Shown here in pieces: positions 40,303 to 48,634 of a stretch of DNA of 60,397 nucleotides. The notes under the pieces are model-generated. The model searched no databases. It worked only from the letters and a program-made list of their open reading frames with translations, and was not told the origin of the DNA. The translations under genes were made by a program, and so were the position numbers. This DNA is from Desulfobacteraceae bacterium (lineage in GTDB: Bacteria; Desulfobacterota; Desulfobacteria; Desulfobacterales; Desulfosalsimonadaceae): the NCBI GenBank assembly GCA_003597945.1, contig QZJS01000098.1:1-60397 (forward strand). Reading direction: 5' to 3'. The first letter of the stretch is position 1, and every line of letters begins with the position of its first letter.

Positions 40303-43300
40303 CAGATGATCTCAAAAACAAGGCCATCATTTATCAGAAGCTGGTGCGGGATCGCATTCCGGAAATTATCCGGAATCAGGGCAAGGCGCCTTATATCCGC
40401 AAAATTGAAGGCCCTGCGCTTTGCAAAGCGATCAGTGAAAAAGTGATCGAAGAAGCATTTGAGCTTTATACCGAACTGCGAGGCGAAAACCGGAATGCCG
40501 TGCTCAAGGAATCGGCCGATCTGCTGGAAATCGTGCTGGCGGCGCTTGAGGTGCATGGGTTTACCCTTGATGATCTGCTGGCCCATGCGGAAATCCGGCG
40601 TCAGGAACGCGGCGGGTTTGCGGAGCGCATTTTTCTCGATCAGGTGGGCGGCGGCGAACTCTGCGAAATCGAATTTCAGAAATATCCGGCTTTCGTTTTT
40701 AATCCGTTTGCCGGCGGCAAGCTGATTCACATTATTCGAACCGAACTGGCGCACAGCACGTCTGCCTGGATCGCATCGGCCTTTTATTCGCCGGGGGCCA
40801 CCAATCTACTGCTGGCGGAGATGACGAAATTTTTAAAGGCCGGCGGTTCGATGAAACTGCTGCTGTCGACAATGGGGAACATTACAAAACCAGAATATCT
40901 TGAGCATCTGATAGCGCAGGTGCCCGAACAGTGCGTCAAGGTATTTCATCCCCCGGATCTGGCCTTTGATAACATCCCTCCGCATTTTCATGTCAAAGCA
41001 TGGCTGTTTGAGCATACGGACGGGCAGGGCGCCATGATTATCGGTTCATCCAACCTGACCCGGGGCGGCCTGGTCAACAATATCGAGTGGAATTATTTTT
41101 CTCCGCGTGAAATCAACATCATCTATGATCGCCGCGAATCTCCCTTTCAATCCGCCGTAACCGAATTTGAGCGCATCTGGGAAAATGAGTCCACGGCGGT
41201 TACCGGCGAATTTTTAGCGGCCTATCGCCGCCGCCGGCCGGTGCTCAGCGACTGGGCCGTGCCGGATCAAGAGACGCCGGAACTTTTTAACCTGCAGGAA
41301 GAATATGGAAAAGCGGTTTCTTTTGCGGCGCCCAATGACGCGCAGAAAGAAGCCCTGGAAAATCTGGCGGAACAGCGCCGCCAGGGTGCAGCCCGGGCCG
41401 CGGTGGTTGCGGCCACGGGACTTGGCAAAACCTATCTGGCGGCCTTTGACTATCAGCGGAGTAACTGCCGGAGTCTTTTGTTTATCGCCCATCGCGAAGA
41501 TATTTTACGCAAAGCCCGGGATACGTTTCGTCATGTGACGGGCGATCCGTCTTTCGGCGCGATGCTGGGCCGGGGGAATACAGAGACCAGCGGCTCCGAG
41601 GCGGTGTTTGCCATGATTCAGACCCTCAGCCGGGCCCGTCATCTGGACGGCTTTCTCGCCAGAGATTTCGAATATATCGTCATTGATGAATTCCATCATG
41701 CCGAGGCCGCCAGTTATCAGCGCATTTTATCCCATTTTCAGCCGAAATTCCTGCTGGGCCTGACCGCCACGCCGGAACGAATGGACGGCCGGAGCGTGCT
41801 GGCTTATTGTGATTACAATGTGGCCTATGAAGTCCGGGTGCTCGAAGCCGTCAACCGGGGGTGGCTCGTGCCGTTTCAGTATTTTGCCATCTACGATGAA
41901 ACCGATTATGAGCAGATCCCCTGGCGGGGCACTTTTTATGACGAAGCCGCCCTGGATCAGGCCCTAAAGAATGACACCCGCACGGCCATTGCCGCGGCCA
42001 ATCTGAAAAAATACCTGCCGTCAACCGGTAAAATCAAGGCCCTGGCGTTCTGCAGTTCGGTCAGCCACGCCCGCTATACCGCGGAAAAACTGACCAGGGA
42101 TCACCAGCTTCCGGCGGTTGCCCTCTGGGGTGAAACGCCGGATGATGACCGGCATAATGCCATGGATCGTCTGCAAGACGAATCCGATGCACTGAACGTG
42201 ATCTGCACGGTGGATCTGTTTAACGAAGGCACGGACATCCCCGCGTTAAGTCATGTGCTGTTTTTGCGGCCGACCCAGTCCTTTACGCTGTTTCTCCAGC
42301 AGTTGGGCCGGGGCCTGCGGAAACATCCGGCCAAGGATTTTCTGGTGGTTCTCGATTTTGTCGGAAACTTCCGGAAATCCCATATCGCGCCCCTGGCCCT
42401 TTGCGGATACAGCTCTCTGGATTCGTTTGAAAATTTGAAACCGGCGATAGTGCGGGAAACGCTTGAGCAACGGCTTCCGGACGGGTGTTATGTCAGCGCG
42501 GATATCGAGGTTCAGCGGCTGTGGGATGCCGAGGTGCGGCAGATCATGGATAAACATCTGCCGCTGGCCGATCGCCTCAAGCTGGTTTATCAGGACATCA
42601 AGCAGGATCTTGGACGGGAAACCCCGCTTGAACTGTCGGATATGCTGTCCAATGCCAGTGGTGTTGATCCGTATTTGTATCTTAAAACCTTCGGAAGCTG
42701 GCTTATCGCCAAAAAGGAATGCGAAAACGGCAGGCTCTCCGACAAGGAAGCGCAATGGCTGAACACGCCGGGAGATTATCTGCTCCGCCACATTGAGACG
42801 GGCCTGAATCCGGTCAAATCATACAAAATGGTGGTTATCCTGGCCCTGCTCAAGCTGGAGGGGACGACCTGGAAAGCGGACGATATTGCGCGGGAATTTC
42901 TTGGGCATTATCTGGCGCATCCGGATCAGATCGCCGATTTTGATGCCCTGGCAAAATCACCGGAACCTGAAAAATTTCGGATCTCTGATGTCGTGGCGCA
43001 CCTCAAGCGTATGCCCCTGGATAAAATGAGCAATGCGGAAACCGACTGTTTTATTCTCGACAGCGCAGCCAATACTTTTCAGCTCAAACCCGAATATGTG
43101 CCTTACTGGCAGGACCCGTTTTTCCGGGCCCTGGTCAAGGACCGGGCGGAATTTGTGCTGGCCCGGTATTTCCTGCGCAAGCGCATGCAGGATACCATCT
43201 ATTTCAGCGAATCCATATTTTCAGAAGGCTTTCCCGTGAGCCGCAGGCTTGTGGAAGCATGTTGTGAAATCCCCCCGTCGCCGGGTGAAAAGCGCCCGCT

Positions 43301-43499
43301 AACCATGCGGATTGATAAACGGAACTTCAACGCGGATCTGGTGCGGGACGCGGTGGGAAATTATAAAATCGCCTATACTGAGGATAGCCCTATTGCCGGG
43401 TTTCTCCGAAAAACGCTGAGTCCCGCACCGGAAAAAGATGCAAAAATATTCCGGCTGCAGGCTGAAAACGATTATTTACGGCTTGCCGTGATTCAATAA
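40299..43499 (+). CDS. MazG/PRA-PH-like NTP pyrophosphohydrolase - PLD nuclease - SF2 DEAD/DEAH helicase fusion
   Basis: YQKLVRDRIPEIIRNQG...EKVIEEAFELY...ESADLLEIVLAAL; HFHVKAWLFEHTDGQGAMIIGSSNLTRGG (PLD); AATGLGKTYLAAF, VIDEFHHAEAASY, LTATPERMDG, QQLGRGLRKHPAKDFLVVLDFVGN. Confidence 0.88.
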   Translation: MTDDLKNKAIIYQKLVRDRIPEIIRNQGKAPYIRKIEGPALCKAISEKVIEEAFELYTELRGENRNAVLKESADLLEIVLAALEVHGFTLDDLLAHAEIRRQERGGFAERIFLDQVGGGELCEIEFQKYPAFVFNPFAGGKLIHIIRTELAHSTSAWIASAFYSPGATNLLLAEMTKFLKAGGSMKLLLSTMGNITKPEYLEHLIAQVPEQCVKVFHPPDLAFDNIPPHFHVKAWLFEHTDGQGAMIIGSSNLTRGGLVNNIEWNYFSPREINIIYDRRESPFQSAVTEFERIWENESTAVTGEFLAAYRRRRPVLSDWAVPDQETPELFNLQEEYGKAVSFAAPNDAQKEALENLAEQRRQGAARAAVVAATGLGKTYLAAFDYQRSNCRSLLFIAHREDILRKARDTFRHVTGDPSFGAMLGRGNTETSGSEAVFAMIQTLSRARHLDGFLARDFEYIVIDEFHHAEAASYQRILSHFQPKFLLGLTATPERMDGRSVLAYCDYNVAYEVRVLEAVNRGWLVPFQYFAIYDETDYEQIPWRGTFYDEAALDQALKNDTRTAIAAANLKKYLPSTGKIKALAFCSSVSHARYTAEKLTRDHQLPAVALWGETPDDDRHNAMDRLQDESDALNVICTVDLFNEGTDIPALSHVLFLRPTQSFTLFLQQLGRGLRKHPAKDFLVVLDFVGNFRKSHIAPLALCGYSSLDSFENLKPAIVRETLEQRLPDGCYVSADIEVQRLWDAEVRQIMDKHLPLADRLKLVYQDIKQDLGRETPLELSDMLSNASGVDPYLYLKTFGSWLIAKKECENGRLSDKEAQWLNTPGDYLLRHIETGLNPVKSYKMVVILALLKLEGTTWKADDIAREFLGHYLAHPDQIADFDALAKSPEPEKFRISDVVAHLKRMPLDKMSNAETDCFILDSAANTFQLKPEYVPYWQDPFFRALVKDRAEFVLARYFLRKRMQDTIYFSESIFSEGFPVSRRLVEACCEIPPSPGEKRPLTMRIDKRNFNADLVRDAVGNYKIAYTEDSPIAGFLRKTLSPAPEKDAKIFRLQAENDYLRLAVIQ

Positions 43500-43552
43500 A
43501 AATATGCGCCGGTTGACGGGGCCGCGAATGAATCAACATAACCAAATGTTGA

Positions 43553-45112
43553 GTGACTTTTTTCATGTGCAGTCAATTGAAAGCTGATTATCCCATCCCA
43601 TTTCCGCGCTCTTATTGGGTTATCCCCGGTGTTTTTCTGGCCGGGGAGTTTCCCGGATCAAAAGCCGCCGGTAAGGCCCGTCAAAAACTTAAGCGTCTAT
43701 ATGATGCCGGCATCCGGCATGTGATCAATCTCATGGAGCCGGATGAAATCGATCACGACGGCAATCCGTTTGATTCCTATAAAAATGATTTAACAGAAAT
43801 CGCCGAAAAACAAGACGACATTATTTCGTTCAGCCGGTATCCCATCAAAGACCTGCATATTCCGGATTCGGATCAGATGACGGCGATCCTGGATGCCATT
43901 GATGCGGCAATTGAGGCGCATCAGCCGGTTTATGTGCATTGCTGGGGCGGGATCGGCCGGACCGGCACGGTGGTGGGCTGTTTTCTGATCCGGCATGGGC
44001 TGGCCACCAGCCGCAACGTGCTGGATGTGATCCATGGGCTTCGGAAAAATGACCCGAAAAATTATCGCACATCTCCGGAGACATCCGTCCAGGTAAAGTT
44101 TGTCGCCTCATGGCAAAAACATGATGCGGCTCGCCATATCCGGCTGGATCGGTATCTTGGGTGCCTGGCGGGCCTTGCGGCAGGAGATGCGGTGGGGACC
44201 ACCCTTGAATTCAAACTTCCGGGTTCGTTTTCCCCCATTGATGATATGATCGGCGGCGGTCCTTTTGGCTTAAAGCCCGGCCAATGGACCGATGATACGT
44301 CCATGGCCCTGTGTCTGGCGGACAGCCTGATTCAATGCAACGGATTTGACGCGGCGGATCAGATGAAGCGTTATTGCCGGTGGCGGGATCAGGGGTATCT
44401 GAGCAGCATCGGGGAGTGTTTTGATATCGGCGGCACGGTGTCTTCCGCATTGTCGCGGTTTCAGGAAACCGGCGATCCGTTTGCCGGCTCCACCCATGAG
44501 CGCTCCGCCGGCAACGGCAGCATTATGCGGCTGGCGCCGGTGCCGCTGTTTTATGGCGGCCATCCGGAAACCGCCATACAGATGAGCGCGGAAAGCTCGA
44601 AAACGACACATGGCGCCCGGACCTGCATTGATGCCTGCCGGTATTTGAGCGGGTTGATCATCGGCGCGTTAACCGGCGAGTCCAGAGAAACGCTTCTGGG
44701 GCCGCGATACGCGCCGGTAAAAAATCTCTGGGGGGCTGATCCCCTGTGTCCTGAGATCGATGAAATCGCCCGGGGGTCATTTAAAACAAAGAATCCTCCG
44801 GAAATCAAAGGAACCGGTTATGTGGTCCAATCCCTTGAGGCCGCGCTCTGGGCGTTTTACCATTCCTCATGTTTTGAAGACGGCTGCCTGATGGCGGTGA
44901 ACCTGGGCGATGACGCCGACACCACCGGGGCGGTCTACGGCCAGCTTGCCGGCGCGTTTTATGGTTTTAAAAGTATTCCCCCCAAATGGCGGGATATGAT
45001 TGCCCATAAAGACATGATTGCTGATTTTGCGGTGAAATTGTGGCTTTCAACAAACGCTGAAAATAGGTTTTTGAGTGAAAATAAGGCGGCGAGCGGCTCA
45101 ATGCATTCGTAA
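43553..45112 (+). CDS. dual-specificity-type protein phosphatase fused to ADP-ribosylglycohydrolase
   Basis: [17 protein letters not shown] (Cx5R) then [71 protein letters not shown]; start may be downstream, near 43559. Confidence 0.88.
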   Translation: MTFFMCSQLKADYPIPFPRSYWVIPGVFLAGEFPGSKAAGKARQKLKRLYDAGIRHVINLMEPDEIDHDGNPFDSYKNDLTEIAEKQDDIISFSRYPIKDLHIPDSDQMTAILDAIDAAIEAHQPVYVHCWGGIGRTGTVVGCFLIRHGLATSRNVLDVIHGLRKNDPKNYRTSPETSVQVKFVASWQKHDAARHIRLDRYLGCLAGLAAGDAVGTTLEFKLPGSFSPIDDMIGGGPFGLKPGQWTDDTSMALCLADSLIQCNGFDAADQMKRYCRWRDQGYLSSIGECFDIGGTVSSALSRFQETGDPFAGSTHERSAGNGSIMRLAPVPLFYGGHPETAIQMSAESSKTTHGARTCIDACRYLSGLIIGALTGESRETLLGPRYAPVKNLWGADPLCPEIDEIARGSFKTKNPPEIKGTGYVVQSLEAALWAFYHSSCFEDGCLMAVNLGDDADTTGAVYGQLAGAFYGFKSIPPKWRDMIAHKDMIADFAVKLWLSTNAENRFLSENKAASGSMHS

Positions 45113-45165
45113 ACGATATTAAATCCAGCCATCCAGGTTGTTTTTAACAACAAGTAACAAAAAAT

Positions 45166-45210
45166 TTGCACAATAACTTTTTTAATGTTATCGTACAAAA
45201 AAAAGTTATT
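45166..45210 (+). promoter_or_regulatory. candidate promoter with 12-bp inverted-repeat operator upstream of AbiEi-like gene
   Basis: ttgcac (45166-45171), 17 nt, tatcgt (45189-45194); IR aataactttttt (45172-45183) / aaaaaagttatt (45199-45210). Confidence 0.6.
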
Positions 45211-45216
45211 ATAGCC

Positions 45217-46200
45217 ATGGAAAAATTACAGCATCAATTTATCGGATACCTTTCAAAGATGACCGGGCTTCCCGTTTCCTGGGGAGAGGCCGTATCCAGA
45301 CCGCTGCCCCAATACCTGGTCCAGCGTTATGTCTTGAGGGAAATCCGTATCGGAGGCCGCGTCTTTTTGGGTATCCTGCTCAGGGATGCCCAAGATTTCC
45401 GCCCCGCGGGATTTGAAAAACACCTGGGGCAGATCCTGCCGAAAGACGCACCCTTTGAAGGATTCTGTCTGATTGCTTCGCACCTGCCGGGATATACCCG
45501 CCGCCGTTTGGTCGAACGCCATATTCCTTTTGTGGCGCCTGGGCAGCAGTTGCATTGGCCGGCATTGGGAGTCGCCGCCCAGGCCAGAAAAACAGGCAGA
45601 ACGCCATCCCCGACGACGGCTGTCACGCCGGCGACGCAAGCGGTTCTGATATATGCGCTTAACGGCAATATCAAAAAACCTGTAACGCCTAAGGAATTAG
45701 CTAATAAACTGGGCTATACCCCCATGTCGATGACCCGGGCGCTGGATGAGATCGAAGCAAACGATCTGGGGAAATTAACACGCCAGGGCCGGGAACGGTG
45801 CCTTGATTTTTCCGAACCGCCAAAGGACTTATGGCAAAAAGCGCTGCCGTACCTGCGCACGCCCGTGCGCGAAACGATTCACATAAAAGAGGCGACATTG
45901 CCGCTTAACATGCGGATCAAGGCGGGGGAAAGCGCACTTGCGGACTTGAGCATGCTGGCGCCGCCCAGGGAGCCGATTTTTGCCCTGGGCCGTCGGGATT
46001 GGAAACACCTTACCGGCAAGGTTGAACAGATTCCGGTGGAAGACGCAGGAACCTGCCGCATCCAGTTGTGGCGTTACAACCCGGCGTTGTTTATTCAAAA
46101 CAGCAGGGTTGATCATTTTTCTCTTTATCTCAGCCTCCAGGATGAAACAGACGAGCGAATTGAAATGGCCTTGGAAGAAATGATGGAAAAGATCTTATGA
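45217..46200 (+). CDS. AbiEi-like winged-helix antitoxin/regulator (type IV TA)
   Basis: wHTH-like LANKLGYTPMSMTRALDEIEANDLGKLTRQGRERCLDF; immediately followed by the start of an AbiEii-like ORF. Confidence 0.6.
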   Translation: MEKLQHQFIGYLSKMTGLPVSWGEAVSRPLPQYLVQRYVLREIRIGGRVFLGILLRDAQDFRPAGFEKHLGQILPKDAPFEGFCLIASHLPGYTRRRLVERHIPFVAPGQQLHWPALGVAAQARKTGRTPSPTTAVTPATQAVLIYALNGNIKKPVTPKELANKLGYTPMSMTRALDEIEANDLGKLTRQGRERCLDFSEPPKDLWQKALPYLRTPVRETIHIKEATLPLNMRIKAGESALADLSMLAPPREPIFALGRRDWKHLTGKVEQIPVEDAGTCRIQLWRYNPALFIQNSRVDHFSLYLSLQDETDERIEMALEEMMEKIL

Positions 46201-46268
46201 TTACCGGTCTGGATAAATTTGCCGGCCATTTTGCCGGCTGTCAGGATCACTATATCGTTAATTGTTAA
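46197..46268 (+). pseudogene. truncated nucleotidyltransferase (AbiEii-like) toxin, N-terminal 23 residues only
   Basis: ATGA overlap with previous gene; translation MITGLDKFAGHFAGCQDHYIVNC-stop resembles the N-terminus of AbiEii-type nucleotidyltransferases. Confidence 0.6.
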
Positions 46269-46281
46269 TACTGGATTCCAC

Positions 46282-47764
46282 GATGAAGAAATCAGGTGTT
46301 AACCGATATCGGCTTTTCGTCAGCAGTGTTCAAAAAGAACTGGCGGCGGAACGACGCGCCGTAAAGGAATTTATCCTGCATGACCCTCTGCTCAGTCGAT
46401 TTATATCCGATGTTTTCCTTTTCGAGGACATACCGGCCGGAGACCGCAAACCGGATGATATCTATTTGGACGAGGTTAAAAGTTGTGATTTCTATCTCGC
46501 CGTTTTCGGGAATGAATATGGGTGGGAAGGTGAGTCCGGAAAATCGCCGACGGAGCTGGAATTTGACCACGCCACCAAAACCCATCGGGAGCGTCTTGTT
46601 TTTGTTAAGGGCGATGATGACAAGGGACGCGCCCCTAAAATGGCGGAATTGGTGCGCAAGGCAGGCCGACAGGTCACCCGCCGCCGATTTTCAGACATCC
46701 CCGGCCTGATCCGGGAAGTTTATGCCAGCCTTGTTGAGTGTTTGGAACAGCGCGGCGCCATTCGGTCAACGCCCTTTGACGGCAGCGTCTGTGATGAGGC
46801 AACACTCCGGGATATTGATAATAAGGCCGTTGCCGACTTTATCGAAACTTCAGAGGCCGCCGGACGCTTGAAACTTAAAGGGTCCCGATCTTCAAAAGCG
46901 GTTCTTCAGAATTTTAATCTGTTGCGTGAGGGCAATCCTACCAATGCGGCCATTCTTCTTTTCGGCAAAGATCCACGAAGGTTTTTTTTCAATATTCAGG
47001 TCCACTGCTTCCATTTTCATGGAATCGTGAAGCAAAAACCCATCGCATCCCAGCAGCCATATGAGGGACGGCTGTTTGAAGTCATCGATGAGGCGGTCGA
47101 GTTTGTTTTGGGCAAAATCGACCGCCGTGTCGGCACTCGCTCCAAAAGCGCTCAGGCGCCTGTTACTTTCGAAATTCCCCGCTCTGTTATTTTGGAAGCG
47201 ATTGTTAATGCGGTGGCTCACAGGGATTACAGGAACAACGGTTTCGTACAGGTATTCGTTTTTTCAGACCGCATGGAGGTCTGGAACCCCGGCGAACTGC
47301 CGCCCGGGCTTACCCCGAAGCTGCTGCGCGAGCCCCATGGGCCGATGCCTCGAAATCCTTTGATTGCCGAACCCTTATATCGGATCAAGTATGTGGAAAA
47401 GGCCGGCACCGGCACCACCGATATGATCGCCGATTGCCGGAAGGCCGGTCTTCCAGAACCAGACTTCGAGCAGCGCGGCCCGTATTTTGTTGTGACGGTG
47501 TGGCGGGATTGGCTGACGGATGAAGTGATGAAAAGGATCGGCTTGGGTGAACGGCAAATTAAAGCTATCATGCATTTAAAGGTTAATGGGCGGATTACGA
47601 ATAGAGAATATCGTGAATTAACTGAGACAATTTATCGCACTGCCTCACGGGATCTGGAAGATCTGGTTTCAAAGGGAGTTTTATGCAAAATCGGTGTTAC
47701 CGGCCGGAACGTCCACTATGTTTTGTCTCGTAAACAGGACATAAACAGGACAAACAGGACATAA
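46282..47764 (+). CDS. DUF4062 (TIR/SLOG-like) N-terminal domain + HATPase_4-type ATP-binding protein + wHTH
   Basis: NRYRLFVSSVQKELAAERRAVKEFI...CDFYLAVFGNEYGWE; AIVNAVAHRDYRNNGFVQVFVFSDRMEVWNPGELPPGL; EKAGTGTTDMIADCRKAGLPEPDF. Confidence 0.85.
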
Positions 47765-47812
47765 ATGCTGTCCAAATGTAAACAGGACATAAACAGGACA
47801 AACAGGACATTC
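47731..47812 (+). repeat. short direct repeats (aaacaggacat / aacaggac units), two blocks
   Basis: taaacaggacataaacaggacaaacaggacat occurs at about 47731-47762 and again at about 47779-47811. Confidence 0.9.
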
Positions 47813-48052
47813 CAGGAGCAGCCTTCTAACACCTCCCCGGTGCTCTGGATAAAAGAGGAAAAAACCTAAGGGCCCTCTGTTATCGATTGAATCGGAATTA
47901 ATCTTTTCGTCGGTCTATGTGGATCATCATGACCCACTTATCCCTTCTTTATGGATCATTTGTGTCTCACTGATACCTGTCTGCCCATCCGCACAATTCC
48001 ATTTTAAGATAAAATTCCAATTATAATAAGTCGTTATAAAGTCACCGCAGCA

Positions 48053-48069
48053 CTGGCACATAAGTTGCA
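48053..48069 (+). promoter_or_regulatory. sigma-54 (-24/-12) promoter
   Basis: ctggcacataagttgca: exact match to TGGCAC-N5-TTGCA with correct GG/GC spacing; ~70 bp upstream of the mutase small-subunit start. Confidence 0.85.
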
Positions 48070-48139
48070 AAATTATGGCCCAGTTGCATCTGTTGATTCA
48101 CGCGAACCGAAAACGAGGGTTGGGGCAAAAGGAGTGTTC

Positions 48140-48547
48140 ATGGATCAGGAACGTAAGATTCGCGTACTGGTGGCAAAACCCGGGTTGGACGGTCATGAGC
48201 GGGGGGCCCATGTGGTGGCTTACGGGTTGCGGGATGCCGGGTTTGAGGTGATTTATACCGGGCTGCGGCAGACTCCGGAGCAGATCGTGAGCACCGCCAT
48301 TCAGGAGGATGTGGATGTGGTGGGTCTTTCCATTCTTTCCGGGGCGCATCTTCTGTTGACCCGGAAAGTCTTAGACGGGCTTCGGGCCGGCAACGCGGAA
48401 GACATCATGGTCATTGTGGGCGGCATCATCCCGGAAGACGATATTGCCCGATTAAAGGAAATGGGCGTGGCCGGGGTCTTTACCGCTGGAACGCCGGTGT
48501 CGGCCATCACCGCGTTTATCGCGTCTTCGGCCGGCCGGGATGCGTAG
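48140..48547 (+). CDS. B12-binding (small/C-terminal) subunit of acyl-CoA mutase
   Basis: [45 protein letters not shown] (DxHxxG B12 motif). Confidence 0.95.
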   Translation: MDQERKIRVLVAKPGLDGHERGAHVVAYGLRDAGFEVIYTGLRQTPEQIVSTAIQEDVDVVGLSILSGAHLLLTRKVLDGLRAGNAEDIMVIVGGIIPEDDIARLKEMGVAGVFTAGTPVSAITAFIASSAGRDA

Positions 48548-48634
48548 ATGGTTCCCCCATGCCGTTTGTGATGGGATCGGCGCGGCAACTCTGCTTTTAA
48601 AAATACGCAACATGACCACCTGAAAGGGATTTTC

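Noticed and set aside
47731-47812. AACAGGACAT repeats considered as a CRISPR array or iteron origin
   Set aside because: Too few and too short, no spacer structure, partly coding; no replication initiator adjacent.
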